NCBI GenBank assembly: GCA_024236195.1
Contig: JACKKZ010000002.1
Coordinates: 124,001-188,000, forward strand
Direction of reading: 5' to 3'
From: Sphingomonadaceae bacterium
GTDB lineage: Bacteria; Pseudomonadota; Alphaproteobacteria; Sphingomonadales; Sphingomonadaceae
DNA: 64,000 nucleotides
Within the stretch, counting starts at the first letter, position 1. Every line of letters starts with the position of its first letter. Position numbers and translations under genes: made by a program. Positions 34,642 through 43,771 of the stretch are shown piece after piece. The notes under the pieces were generated by a model. The model was not told the DNA's origin. It ran no database searches and worked only from the letters and a program-made list of their open reading frames with translations.

Positions 34642-34675
34642 TTTGCGTAGTAATACACTTCACGCTCTACGCAAA
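34642..34675. promoter_or_regulatory. 9-bp inverted repeat with 16-bp spacer (TTTGCGTAG/CTACGCAAA)
   Basis: Perfect arms at 34642-34650 and 34667-34675 in the divergent gap between SDR 33879 and SnoaL-like 34687; the second arm ends 11 bases before the SnoaL-like start. The half-site TCTACGCA recurs at 51014-51021 and 59415-59422 (opposite strand), and TACGCAAAG at 37671-37679. Candidate operator. Confidence 0.45.
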
Positions 34676-34686
34676 GGGAGAAGGCA

Positions 34687-35184
34687 ATGACTCTGGAAGA
34701 AAGACTCCAACGGCTGGAAGATGACCGCGCCATCCGCGACCTCAAGGCCCGTTACCTGCGCGCCTGCGACAGCCAGGACCCGGCGACAGTGCGTGACACA
34801 TTGCTGCCCGAAGCAAAGATCGCCTTTGAAGGTTTCCCACCCTTCGACAGCCGCGAACCATTTGTTGCTGTCTATGAGCAATTCGGCTGCCAGCCGGGCA
34901 TCTTCGATATCCACCACGCCGCCAATGGCGTGATCACCTTTGACGGGCCCGACCGCGCCACCGGCCAATGGGCGCTGACCTTCCACAATGTGAACCTGGC
35001 GCAGCGCACGCTGACTCAGTTCGGAGTGGAATATGACGATGTCTATGTCCGCGAAGGCGGCCGCTGGTGGATCGCCGAAACCCGTTCACGCAAGAAATCC
35101 GCGCTGGTCCAGTCGGTCGATGAAGATGGCAATGCCAGGGTCGTGCTGATGGGCGAGGACAAGGGTGCTTTCGGGGAGGGTTAA
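34687..35184 (+). CDS. SnoaL-like / NTF2-like family protein
   Basis: A 165-residue cone-fold protein (MTLEERLQRLEDDRAIRDLK; RYLRACDSQDPATVRDTLLP) with the ribosome site GGGAGAAGG. The D-P-A-T-V-R pattern takes the place of the more usual D-W-x-x-V/L. Ends at a GGGGAGG/CCTCCCC hairpin shared with the convergent TonB receptor gene. Function unknown. Confidence 0.77.
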   Translation: MTLEERLQRLEDDRAIRDLKARYLRACDSQDPATVRDTLLPEAKIAFEGFPPFDSREPFVAVYEQFGCQPGIFDIHHAANGVITFDGPDRATGQWALTFHNVNLAQRTLTQFGVEYDDVYVREGGRWWIAETRSRKKSALVQSVDEDGNARVVLMGEDKGAFGEG

Positions 35185-35192
35185 ACCTCCCC
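35173..35192. terminator. hairpin between convergent genes (possible bidirectional terminator)
   Basis: GGGGAGG at 35173-35179, loop GTTAAA, CCTCCCC at 35186-35192. The stem overlaps the stop codon of the SnoaL-like gene and lies 15 bases beyond the receptor stop. No long T-run follows, so strength is uncertain. Confidence 0.5.
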
Positions 35193-35207
35193 GCGCACTC
35201 TGTTCCT

Positions 35208-37553
35208 TCAGAATTTGGCCCCCAGCGTGACACCCCATGTCCGGGGATCCGGGAAATAACCCAGCGTCAGCCCGCCAAAGCCGGGTCCGAAATCGATAAA
35301 GTTCGACGGGGAATCTTCCTTGGTCAGGTTGCGGACGAATGCAGAGAGGCTCAATGCCGCCCCCCCAACCTGGATATCCGACACGGAAACCCGCAGATTC
35401 ACGATAGTCCGGCCATCTGACCGCGTCGTGAACGCCCCCTGGTCTGACGCGGTTGGCGTCTGCAGGGCATAGGGGAAAGTGAAATATTTCGAGACATAAT
35501 TGATATCGCCATAGAAATTCAGCTTGCCCCAATCGCCACTGAAGGCTTCCCAGTCGAAGCCGGCCGAGGCAGTGACCTTTGGCGTGTGCGGGAATGCGCG
35601 GTTGTCTGACACATCCACCCCGCCATCGGTATAGCGCTTGTACCTGGCATCGAGCAGCGCCAGTGACCCGTTCAGCGTCAGCGTGTCGAGCGGACGCGCA
35701 GTCGCTTCAAACTCCAGCCCCTTGATCTCGGCCGATGCAGCATTGCGCACAATCGAGGCGGCAGCCCCCGAAGCAGTGAAGATCGCGAGTTGGATATCCT
35801 TGTGGTTGTCGAGGAAGGCGGCGACATTGAAGGTCAGCCGCCGGTCCATGAATTGCGATTTGAAGCCGACTTCGTAGCTATCGACCTTTTCCGCATCATA
35901 TGGGTCGCACAGTTCGGCTGCACCAAAGGGGCATCCTGCCGCCAGCGCAGCCGGATCATAGAACACATTGGTTTCACCATTGAAACCGCCCGATTTGAAA
36001 CCCTTTGCATAGCGGGCATAGACATTGAAATCGGGCGAGAATTCATAGCCAAGCGTGATTGCAGGCGAGAAATCATTATAGGTCGCGTCTGCAATGTCGC
36101 CATAGCCGATGTCCGCCACCACAACCGGGGCGAAGATCCCGTTGGCCACATCCATATTCACCCGCAGGTAGCGCCGCACATCCTTTTTCTCATGCGTGTA
36201 TCGCCCACCCAGAGTCAGCTTGAGAGCATCGGTGAGGTCGAAATCGAGCTGGGCATAGAGCGCCCAGGCCTTGGTGTTCGAGCCGTAATCCGACTGGAAA
36301 TCCGCCCCGCCGCCGAAGAAGCTCTGTGGATTGAGCGTCTCTGCAGATTCGTCAAAATAGAACGCACCAAGGACATAGGCCAGCCGATCATTCATCGCGA
36401 GGCCTGTCAGCTGCAGTTCCTGGCTGAAGGCATCGTAGTCGGTAATGCGCTGGGTGTAGGCAACCGGCATCGGGGAGCCGTCGAGATCCAGCCCGTCCGA
36501 CCACGCCAGGTTGCGATAGGCCGTAATCGACTTGACCGTCGTAGCACCAAGATCAGCAGTCAGCGTCAATGCGTGGCCATAGCTGCGGGACTTCTCATAG
36601 ACCGCGCCATCAATCGAGGCAGTCGTCTGGCGATCAGGATTGGCATACAGGTCGAGCGGGAAGTATGCCCCGCCAAACGCATAACCGGGCGAGCCCGGAT
36701 CGAAAATATCGCGTGGATCGCCGTTGCGGTTGACGCGCAGCAACTGGGCAAAGGGCGGCTTCTGATCCTGTTTGGAATAATCGTAAGTGTAATCGACCGT
36801 CACCGAGTCAGTCAGTTCGGCGCGCAGTTGCACCATGAAGCTGCCACTGCGGATTGTATCGGTTTCATCCACCACATTGGGCAGTGCGGTAAACACACCA
36901 GGCACCGCATTGGGCACAATTTTGACCAGTCCGTCCCGGCGTTCATACTGGCCGGAAACCTTGGCTGAAATTGGCCCCATTTGCGGCAGGTCCAGCACGC
37001 CCTTGAATTTCCACTGGTTGAAACTGCCATAGGTGATTTCGGCGCGGCCACCGGCTTCGCCACTCGGCTTTGCCGTTACCAGGTTCACTGCCCCGGCCAG
37101 CGCATTGCGGCCATAGAGCGTACCCTGCGGGCCGCGCAGGATTTCCACCCGCTCAAGATCGGCAATATCGAAGATGGAACCCTGCGCCTTGGCGATATAG
37201 ACGCCATCAAGATAAAGGCCGACTGCAGGTTCCCAGGTGATCGCCGGATTGATGGTGACGGAACCACGGATGGCAATTTGCGAGATTGTCTTGCTGGACG
37301 GTGCGCGCTCAAACTTGACGTTGGGGGCGACCGAGCCAAGATCGTCAATCGAAGCGACCCCGCGGCTTTCCAGATATTCCGCGCCTACAGCCGTGATCGC
37401 GATCGGCACTTCCTGGATATTCTCTTCACGCTTCTGCGCTGTGACGATAATCACCCCGTCACCCCGGACGCTATTGGCTTCCTGCGCCATCACCGGCGAA
37501 GAGACCAGGGCGAGAGAGCCACAAAGGGCAGAAGCTGCAAGCAGATGTTTCAT
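35208..37553 (-). CDS. TonB-dependent outer-membrane receptor
   Basis: A 781-residue receptor with the start at 37553 after GGAGGAGG. The signal peptide (MKHLLAASALCGSLALVSSP) ends near VMAQEA, followed by a TonB box (VIIVTAQKREENIQEVPIAI) and the plug motif LRGPQGTLYGRNALAGAVNL. The barrel ends WGVTLGAKF. It resembles the receptor at 6121 in the N-terminal region but diverges in the barrel, so it probably binds a different ligand. Divergent from the SnoaL-like gene at 37718. Confidence 0.9.
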   Translation of the reverse strand: MKHLLAASALCGSLALVSSPVMAQEANSVRGDGVIIVTAQKREENIQEVPIAITAVGAEYLESRGVASIDDLGSVAPNVKFERAPSSKTISQIAIRGSVTINPAITWEPAVGLYLDGVYIAKAQGSIFDIADLERVEILRGPQGTLYGRNALAGAVNLVTAKPSGEAGGRAEITYGSFNQWKFKGVLDLPQMGPISAKVSGQYERRDGLVKIVPNAVPGVFTALPNVVDETDTIRSGSFMVQLRAELTDSVTVDYTYDYSKQDQKPPFAQLLRVNRNGDPRDIFDPGSPGYAFGGAYFPLDLYANPDRQTTASIDGAVYEKSRSYGHALTLTADLGATTVKSITAYRNLAWSDGLDLDGSPMPVAYTQRITDYDAFSQELQLTGLAMNDRLAYVLGAFYFDESAETLNPQSFFGGGADFQSDYGSNTKAWALYAQLDFDLTDALKLTLGGRYTHEKKDVRRYLRVNMDVANGIFAPVVVADIGYGDIADATYNDFSPAITLGYEFSPDFNVYARYAKGFKSGGFNGETNVFYDPAALAAGCPFGAAELCDPYDAEKVDSYEVGFKSQFMDRRLTFNVAAFLDNHKDIQLAIFTASGAAASIVRNAASAEIKGLEFEATARPLDTLTLNGSLALLDARYKRYTDGGVDVSDNRAFPHTPKVTASAGFDWEAFSGDWGKLNFYGDINYVSKYFTFPYALQTPTASDQGAFTTRSDGRTIVNLRVSVSDIQVGGAALSLSAFVRNLTKEDSPSNFIDFGPGFGGLTLGYFPDPRTWGVTLGAKF

Positions 37554-37661
37554 GATATCCTCCTCCGGTTCGCGAATTTCCATTCGCGTAACTCAAGTGA
37601 GCAATGGATACGTTTTCGCAGCCAAGCTTGCAATATATGACAATAACACGTTAATGCTGGT

Positions 37662-37676
37662 TCAATTGATTACGCA
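37662..37676. promoter_or_regulatory. candidate half-operator TCAATT-N3-TACGCA
   Basis: TCAATT-GAT-TACGCA in the divergent gap between receptor 35208 and SnoaL-like 37718. It matches the site at 51007-51021 (TCAATT-ATC-TACGCA) in 12 of 15 bases. Tentative. Confidence 0.35.
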
Positions 37677-37717
37677 AAGACTGTGGCGCCTGTGCCACGC
37701 ACCAGGGAGAGCGGAAA

Positions 37718-38356
37718 ATGGGTGGCCTGTCGCTGGAACAACGCATTGACCGGCTGGAATCGCTCGATGCGATCCGGCAGCTGCCTGCCAAGTACGCGCT
37801 GGCGCTGGATATGCGGGATATGGACGCGATGGTCTCGCTTTTTCCCGCAAATGTCCGGGTGGGTCGGGAAAGTTCGGGGCGGCTGGCGCTGCGGGCCTAT
37901 ATGGACACGACGCTGCGCAGCCCCTTCACCGGCACATCGCACCACATTGGCGGGCATATCATCGAATTCGACGATCCCGACCATGCGCATGGCGTGGTTT
38001 ATTCCAAGAACGAGCATGAGACCGGCGATGAATGGGTCATCATGCAGATGATGTATTCGGACAATTACGTGCGACAGGACGGGCGCTGGTATTTCGCCCG
38101 GCGGCTGCCGCTCTACTGGTATGCGAGTGACCTCAACAAGCCGCCGATTGGCGAGAAGAAGATGCGCTGGCCGGACAGCGAATGGGTTGAGGGCAACTTC
38201 CACAAACTGTTCCCCAGCTTCGAGGAATTCTGGGCGCGCGAAGGCGACCATGGCGGACCTGTGGCGGAGCCCGCCCCGCTGGAGAAATTCCTCGAAACCA
38301 TGCGCCGGGGCAAGGAAGCGCCCAAGGTAAAAGTCAGGGCGACGGAGGCGGAGTGA
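37718..38356 (+). CDS. SnoaL-like / NTF2-like family protein with C-terminal extension
   Basis: A 212-residue protein: cone-fold domain to about residue 130 (MGGLSLEQRIDRLESLDAIR; YALALDMRDMDAMVSLFPAN), then a basic/aromatic tail (LPLYWYASDLNKPPIGEKKM; SFEEFWAREGDH). It is longer than the other SnoaL-like proteins here. Its stop overlaps the start of the lipocalin-like gene, which in turn is coupled to the FAD dehydrogenase, so the three probably form one functional unit. Ribosome site GGGAGAGCGG. Confidence 0.75.
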   Translation: MGGLSLEQRIDRLESLDAIRQLPAKYALALDMRDMDAMVSLFPANVRVGRESSGRLALRAYMDTTLRSPFTGTSHHIGGHIIEFDDPDHAHGVVYSKNEHETGDEWVIMQMMYSDNYVRQDGRWYFARRLPLYWYASDLNKPPIGEKKMRWPDSEWVEGNFHKLFPSFEEFWAREGDHGGPVAEPAPLEKFLETMRRGKEAPKVKVRATEAE

Positions 38357-38757
38357 TGGCCAGCGATGCCAGCGCCATGCAGCCATTCATCGGCAGCTGG
38401 GAATTGGTGGATTTTATCCGCACCAGCAGCGCAGGGGAAACGGATCGCCCGCTCGGCGCCGTCCCGGCCGGGCTGATCAGCTATACCGCCGACGGAACTG
38501 TATCGGTGCACCTTGTTGCCACTGACGGCAGACCGGGGCGGCTGATGCCCGAATATTCGGGCTATTACGGCGCCTTCCGCGTGGATACGGACCGGCAGGT
38601 GGTGATCCATGATATCGAGCAGGCATCGCATGAATGGCTGCGCGGGACGCAGCAGGTGCGGCAATATGCCTTTGACGGTGACCGGCTGACCCTTTCCGCC
38701 GCAATTGATGAGGAGCGTATGGAACTGAGCTGGCAGCGCAGGTTCACCGGGCAGTGA
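38356..38757 (+). CDS. lipocalin-like domain protein
   Basis: A 133-residue protein starting in a TGATG overlap (a GTG 3 bases earlier is the alternative). FIGSWELVDFIRTSSAGETD, followed by G-L-I-S-Y-T-A-D-G-T-V-S-V, is the lipocalin_5 pattern (G-x-W-x-L near the start, beta-barrel strands after). The fold holds small hydrophobic ligands. No signal peptide, so it is cytoplasmic. It ends in a GTGA overlap with the FAD dehydrogenase. Confidence 0.7.
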   Translation: MASDASAMQPFIGSWELVDFIRTSSAGETDRPLGAVPAGLISYTADGTVSVHLVATDGRPGRLMPEYSGYYGAFRVDTDRQVVIHDIEQASHEWLRGTQQVRQYAFDGDRLTLSAAIDEERMELSWQRRFTGQ

Positions 38758-40517
38758 GCGATCCTGCCGCCAGCATGATCCCGCCCAGCCCGTGGGACTT
38801 GCGCCCGCGCCAGCCGCTCCCCGCAGCAGGCGCACCGATCACCCAATGGGGTCTGGCGATTGACGCGCCGCTGACACTCGCCGACCCTGATGCGCATGGC
38901 TGGGCGGGCGAAGCGGACATGGTCGTGGTGGGGCTTGGCGGGGCAGGTATCGCCGCCGCGCTGGAAGGGCTGGAACGAGGCCTGTCTGTCATCGCGCTCG
39001 ACCAGTACCAGGGCGGTGGTTCCTCGGCAGCCAATGGCGGGGTCTATTATGCCGGTGGCGGTACCGCGATCCAGCGCGAGGCCGGGGTGGAAGACAGCCC
39101 GCAGCAGATGTATGCCTATCTCAAGACCGAAGTGGGCGATGTCGTGTCTGACGATACGCTGCGCGACTTTTGCGACACCAGCGCGGCAACGCTCGACTGG
39201 CTGCGCGGCCATGGCGCACCGTTCGAGGCAAGCTATCACGCTGAAAAGACCTCTTACCCGCCGCTCGACAAATTCCTCTACCACCCTGACAGCAGCCTCG
39301 CCGCGCCATTTTGCGATATTACTCCGCCTGCCGCGCGCGGGCACCGCGTATTCCACCGCAACGGAAACAAGCCGTGGGGGATTGGTGCGGGCATGTATCA
39401 ACCTTTGCGGCAGGCCGCGCTGGCAAAGGGCATGCGTTTCCATTCCGGGGCCGAGGTGCGCCAGCTGGCACTGGACAGCAGCGGGCGCGTGATCGGTATC
39501 CGCGTGTTGCGCTTTGCTGACAAGGCGCTGCGTGACCGGCATGCGAAACTGGTCGAAAAAGCCAGCGCATGGATGGCGATGCTGCCCGGAACATTCCCCG
39601 GTTCGCGCATCACCATGGCGCGCGGCTACAAGCTGCTGGCAAAGGCCCGCGCGATGGAAGCGCAGGGCCGGGTCAGCGAGTGGTATCGTGCCCGGCGCGG
39701 CGTGGTGTTGAGCGCGGGCGGGTTTATCTGCAACCCGGAAATGGTGCAGCATTTCGCGCCCGATTATGCCCCCGGCCTGCCCAATGGCACATTGGGGGAC
39801 AATGGCAGCGGGATCATGCTGGGTGTCTCGGCAGGCGGTGCAACTGCGCTGATGGAGCGCATTTCCGCCTGGCGTTTCCTCAACCCGCCCAAGGCATGGG
39901 GGCAGGCGATGCTGGTCAACGGCCGGGGCGAGCGCTTTACCAACGAAACATGGTATGGCGCGCGCGTGGGCGATGACATGGTCGAGCGCAATGGCGGGCG
40001 CGGTTATATCATCCTCGATCGCAGGCTGTTCAAACAGGCTTTGCGCCATGCCTTCGGTCCCGGCGTGCTGGGCTTCCAGCGCGATATCACGCTGGTCAAC
40101 GCCTTCTTTGCCGCGACCAAGGGGGCGACGCCGGAAGAGCTGGCCCGCAAGATGGGCTTCGATTCAGCCGCCTTTGGCGCCACTATCGACGCCTACAATT
40201 GCGCGGCACGCGGCGAGAAACCAGACACCTTCCACAAGACGCCCGATGAAATGGCCGAACTGGGCCCCGGCCCATGGTACGCCATTGATGCTTCTGTCGA
40301 TGCGCGCATGTTCCCGATTGCCTGCATGAGCGTGGGGGGCCTGCTGGTGAGCGAAGCAAGCGGGGCCGTGCAGAACACGGATGGCAAGGCAATCCCCGGC
40401 CTCTACGCCGCAGGCCGCAACGCCGTCGGCCTGTGCTCGAACCTCTATGTCAGCGGGCTGTCCTTCGCCGACTGCATCTATTCGGGCCGCCGGGCAGCGC
40501 GGGCGATGGCGGTTTAG
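38754..40517 (+). CDS. FAD-binding dehydrogenase, 3-ketosteroid dehydrogenase-like
   Basis: A 587-residue flavoprotein with a GTG start overlapping the lipocalin-like stop. After a ~55-residue N-terminal extension comes the FAD loop MVVVGLGGAGIAAALEG (residues ~56-72) and a GGGSSAANGGVYYAGGGTAI segment. The C-terminus has GLYAAGRNAVGLCSNLYVSG and SFADCIYSGRRA, matching the truncated enzyme at the start of the window. KstD-like enzymes introduce a ring-A double bond into 3-ketosteroids using FAD; a reductase role is also possible. Ring and substrate cannot be read from sequence. Confidence 0.85.
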   Translation: MSDPAASMIPPSPWDLRPRQPLPAAGAPITQWGLAIDAPLTLADPDAHGWAGEADMVVVGLGGAGIAAALEGLERGLSVIALDQYQGGGSSAANGGVYYAGGGTAIQREAGVEDSPQQMYAYLKTEVGDVVSDDTLRDFCDTSAATLDWLRGHGAPFEASYHAEKTSYPPLDKFLYHPDSSLAAPFCDITPPAARGHRVFHRNGNKPWGIGAGMYQPLRQAALAKGMRFHSGAEVRQLALDSSGRVIGIRVLRFADKALRDRHAKLVEKASAWMAMLPGTFPGSRITMARGYKLLAKARAMEAQGRVSEWYRARRGVVLSAGGFICNPEMVQHFAPDYAPGLPNGTLGDNGSGIMLGVSAGGATALMERISAWRFLNPPKAWGQAMLVNGRGERFTNETWYGARVGDDMVERNGGRGYIILDRRLFKQALRHAFGPGVLGFQRDITLVNAFFAATKGATPEELARKMGFDSAAFGATIDAYNCAARGEKPDTFHKTPDEMAELGPGPWYAIDASVDARMFPIACMSVGGLLVSEASGAVQNTDGKAIPGLYAAGRNAVGLCSNLYVSGLSFADCIYSGRRAARAMAV

Positions 40518-40544
40518 GGCCTGATGGCATAGGCTCGCGCAGCC

Positions 40545-42007
40545 CTAACCCATCTCTGCGATCAGTTCGTCCGTTCGGTGGCGCAGCCGTGCAAGCAATG
40601 CCGGTTCGCAACTGGCGGAAATATCATTGAGTTCGTCGGGATCTCCCAGCCGGTCGAACAGCAATTCATTGTGCCCTTCCTGCCGCGGGAAGCGCATATA
40701 GGTATAGCGCGCATCACGCACGCCTTCGCTGCTGGGCAGGAAGGATTCGAAGCCTTTGCCGAATTTATACAGGCCGGGCAGGTAATGCTCGTAGAGGAAA
40801 TCCTCCCGCCAGCGGCCGGGAACGCGCTTTGCCCGCCACAATGGGGAAATGTCGCGCCCCTGCATTGCCGGATGCACCGGCAGCCCGGCCACGGCGAGGA
40901 AACTGGGTGCAAAATCGACATTGAGCACAGGCGCAGAAACGCGCCCCGGTCTGCCAACACCGGCCCCGGCCACGATCAGCGGGATGCGGATCGAAGCCTC
41001 AAATCCGAACCATTTGCCTTCCAGCCCATAGTCGCCAAGCAGATAGCCATTATCGCTGCTGAAGACGACCAGCGTATCCTCCGCCAGCCCCTGCCGCTCC
41101 AGCTCCACCATCACCCGGCCCAGCGCCCGGTCAATCCCGCTGACGAGCGCGAAATATTTCCGCACCGAATCCTGCCACAAACCAGGGTTGGAGAAACGCT
41201 GCTGCCACCGCCGCCGTGCTTCCGACTTTTGCAGGAAGGGCGGCAAAGCGTTGAAAGCTGCCTCGGTCATGGTTGCATTGGGTGTGAACTGCGTCGCTTC
41301 ATAGGGCGGCAGCATGTCCGGTTCTGCCACATAGGGCCCCATCACCGGATCGCCATTATCCTTGGCATGCGGCGCCTTGAAGCCCAGCGTCAGGCAGAAG
41401 GGCTTGTCTCCCGGCTGGCTGCGCAGGAAGGCCTCAGCGGCTTCGGCCACGCGCACAGTGTGATGTTCAGCCCGGTCGTTGTCGCTGGCCGCGTAATAGG
41501 CATCGAAGGAAGCGATCTCGTCGAAATCCTCGCGCAAGGCGTCATAGGGATCATGCGCCCCTTCCGGCCCGCCGTCATCGATCCCGTATTTGCCGAAATA
41601 GCCCGTGCGATAGCCCGCTTCACGCAGCAGGCGCGGATAGGTGATCGCTTGCAATGCAGCAGGCAGGCGGGTGTTGAAATCCCACACGCCGTGCCGCCGG
41701 GCATAGGTGCCGGTCTGGATCGATGCGCGGCTGGTGCAGCAGATCGACGTGGTGACAAAGCAATTGTCGAACACCACGCCCTGCCTCGCCAGCCGGTCAA
41801 TATTGGGTGTCTGCACCAGCGGGTTGAGAAAGCCCAATCCGTCAAAGCGCAGATCGTCTGCCAGCAGGAACAGGATATTGCTGGGTTTGTGCCTGCGCCA
41901 GAGAGAGGTCCGCCAACACCCAGCGCCAGCGCACCTGCTGCCCCGCCAGCGAGGAAGCGCCGCCGGTCGGCCGAACCCGTTCCTGCCGCCTGATCGCATT
42001 CAGCCAT
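40545..42007 (-). pseudogene. Tat-exported sulfatase, interrupted by an apparent frameshift
   Basis: The start at 42007 follows GGGGAGAGG and encodes a Tat-type signal (SADRRRFLAGGAAGALALGV, twin-Arg in DRRRF). The sulfatase itself (RHKPSNILFLLADDLRFDGL, then SICCTSRASIQTG with the formylglycine-type C-x-T-S-R, and VVFSSDNGYLLGDYGLEGKW) is in another frame. The switch must fall near 41885-41915, inside or beside a CTCTCTCT run; one missing base, or two extra, would restore the frame. Without that change the mature enzyme has no signal or good ribosome site. It would otherwise hydrolyse sulfate esters, possibly steroid sulfates, in the periplasm. Real mutation or assembly error cannot be told apart here. 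Confidence 0.75.
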
Positions 42008-42088
42008 CTGCCTCTCCCCGGCGATCATCCGCCCGCGCCAATCATAGCGCGGGCAGGCGGGCATTGGCAAATATCAAACGCTTGCGTA

Positions 42089-43321
42089 CTATTGTGCAGC
42101 GGCGTCCCAGGTCAGCTTCAGCCCGGTGAAACCCATCACCGAACCGCCGAACACCGAATGCTCCGGCTGGTCATCGGCCAGCGTGAATTCGGGAACCCGG
42201 CGGAGCCATTCCTGCAGCGATACCATCACTTCACGCTTGGCGAGGTGCGAGCCGACACAGCGGTGCGGCCCGACACCAAAGGTCACATGCACATTGACAG
42301 CCCGGTCGAGGTCGATGGTCTGCGGGTCGGCAAACACCTTGGGATCGCGATTGGCAACGGTGTTGGGCAGCACCACCCGGTCATTCTGGCGGAACTGCAC
42401 CCCCCGGAATTCGCAATCATGCTGGATCCGGCGATAGAGGTTTGACACGGCGTTGATCCGCATCAGTTCCTCAATCGCGCGCAGGAAAGCGTCGGGATCG
42501 TCCAGCCGGTCACGGAAATGCTTCCGCGCGGCCGGATTGGTCGCCAGATAGCGCCAGATATAGGCCATGGTATTGGTCACCGTATCGAGCCCGGCGACGA
42601 ACAGCAGGAAGCCGCAATTAAGGATATCGGTCCAGTCGTGCTGGTTCCCTTCCTTGTCGCGTGCGGTCACGATAGCGCTGGCAATATCTTCGCCCGGACT
42701 GGCTTCCTTTTCCCGGAACAACTGCTCCAGCACGGCATAGATATCGACGATGTTCTTCGCCCGCTCGTCCGGATCGGTCGAGCGGAAGAAGACATTGGCG
42801 AGGTCAAGGAATTCATCCAGCCGTTCTTCTGGCAGCCCGAACAGGTAGAGGAAGGTCCCGGTCGGGTAGCGTTCAGCGAAATCGGCGATGAAATCGCATT
42901 CGCCCTTGTCCGAGAATTCTTCCAGCAAGGCGACCGCGCGTTCGCGCAGATGCTTCTCCATCCCGCGCACGGCAATCGGGGTGAACATCGGGGCAAGCAG
43001 GCGGCGGAAGACATTGTGTTCGGGCGGATCGACCCCCTGCGGCTGCACCACCGGGAAGGGTTCGATTGGCGGGATCGGCGTCTGGTAGGTCGAGAACACC
43101 GTGTGGTCGCGATAGGCCTCGACGATGTCGGCATAATCGAGCAGCACCCAGTGCCCGCCATTGCGCGGTGTATAGAAGATCTTCGGCACACCCCGGCGCA
43201 CGAGATCGTGCCAGATCTCAGCCGGGTCGCTCACCCCCTCAGGGATATGGAAGAAGTCGAAATCGACGATCAGCTCTGGCGGGACATGGTCCGGCGGCGG
43301 CGGCTGGAATTGCAGGGTCAT
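42089..43321 (-). CDS. cytochrome P450, type B, paralogue of 28104
   Basis: A 410-residue P450 with AGLDTVTN, the ELMR ExxR motif and the heme loop FGVGPHRCVGSH with Cys355. It shares the VDPPEHNVFRRLLAPMFTP segment with the other type B P450 (VDPPQHKVFRSLLAPLFTP). It is preceded 12 bases upstream on the same strand by a ferredoxin that is its probable electron donor; no ferredoxin reductase gene is nearby. The sulfatase remnant follows. Confidence 0.88.
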   Translation of the reverse strand: MTLQFQPPPPDHVPPELIVDFDFFHIPEGVSDPAEIWHDLVRRGVPKIFYTPRNGGHWVLLDYADIVEAYRDHTVFSTYQTPIPPIEPFPVVQPQGVDPPEHNVFRRLLAPMFTPIAVRGMEKHLRERAVALLEEFSDKGECDFIADFAERYPTGTFLYLFGLPEERLDEFLDLANVFFRSTDPDERAKNIVDIYAVLEQLFREKEASPGEDIASAIVTARDKEGNQHDWTDILNCGFLLFVAGLDTVTNTMAYIWRYLATNPAARKHFRDRLDDPDAFLRAIEELMRINAVSNLYRRIQHDCEFRGVQFRQNDRVVLPNTVANRDPKVFADPQTIDLDRAVNVHVTFGVGPHRCVGSHLAKREVMVSLQEWLRRVPEFTLADDQPEHSVFGGSVMGFTGLKLTWDAAAQ

Positions 43322-43333
43322 CTTGGCCAGCCC

Positions 43334-43531
43334 TCAGCTCTTGGTCACACGCAGCGCACCTTCCGGGCAGTTGCGCACGGCAAGGCGAACCTTTTCCTCG
43401 AACTCGGCGGGGACTTCGGCATTCTCGATCACGCATTTGCCTTCAACCGCATCGGTCGAAAAGACTTCAGGGCACAGATCCTCGCAACGCGCATGGCCCT
43501 GGCACAGATCAAGATTGACGACGACTTTCAT
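43334..43531 (-). CDS. [3Fe-4S]-type ferredoxin
   Basis: A 65-residue ferredoxin; the start at 43531 (MKVVVNLDLCQGHARCEDLC) follows CGGGAG. Cys10, Cys16 and Cys55 (RNCPEGAL) fit the C-x5-C...CP pattern of P450-partner [3Fe-4S] ferredoxins; His13 takes the place of the extra Cys. Cys20 is not part of that pattern. It reads directly into the type B P450 and should donate electrons to it and perhaps to the other P450s of the cluster. Confidence 0.87.
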   Translation of the reverse strand: MKVVVNLDLCQGHARCEDLCPEVFSTDAVEGKCVIENAEVPAEFEEKVRLAVRNCPEGALRVTKS

Positions 43532-43679
43532 GGCGCAAACTCCCGGTGGATGTGGTTTGCGCACAGGTTAGCAAGCGAAGCCACGCTTCACCAAACCCGC
43601 ATCGTAACCCGATCGGACATATAAAACCTGACCTGTCATGAAGCGGACAAAGGCCGGGCTGATCGCATTGCAGGCTTTG

Positions 43680-43712
43680 CAGCCAGCCTCCCGAATGCAA
43701 CAAAGCTGGCTG
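43680..43712. repeat. 8-bp inverted repeat, 17-bp loop, in the ferredoxin/GMC divergent gap
   Basis: CAGCCAGC at 43680-43687 and GCTGGCTG at 43705-43712, within the 240-base non-coding gap 43532-43771. No T-run follows. Role unclear; regulatory site or mRNA leader hairpin for the GMC gene. Confidence 0.3.
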
Positions 43713-43771
43713 GACTGGTCCCGCCTTGCACTTCGGGCACCAGCCACGGGAGGATTGCTGCGGAAGGGCCC

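Noticed and set aside
38565..40049. Long minus-strand frame opposite the FAD dehydrogenase
   Set aside because: Composition rich in His, Arg and Cys without domains; the plus-strand flavoprotein explains the region.
40578..41993. 471-codon plus-strand frame opposite the sulfatase
   Set aside because: No motif or ribosome site; it mirrors the sulfatase codons. It does not explain the frameshift either.
41999..42007. Sulfatase translated from the ATG at 41999 without a signal peptide
   Set aside because: No ribosome site for it, and the resulting N-terminus is an Arg/Gly-rich frame-shadow of the Tat signal; a frameshift explains the data better.
43680..43712. Inverted repeat as a transcription terminator
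   Set aside because: No T-run on either side and it lies between divergent starts, so a terminator is unlikely; kept only as a repeat.
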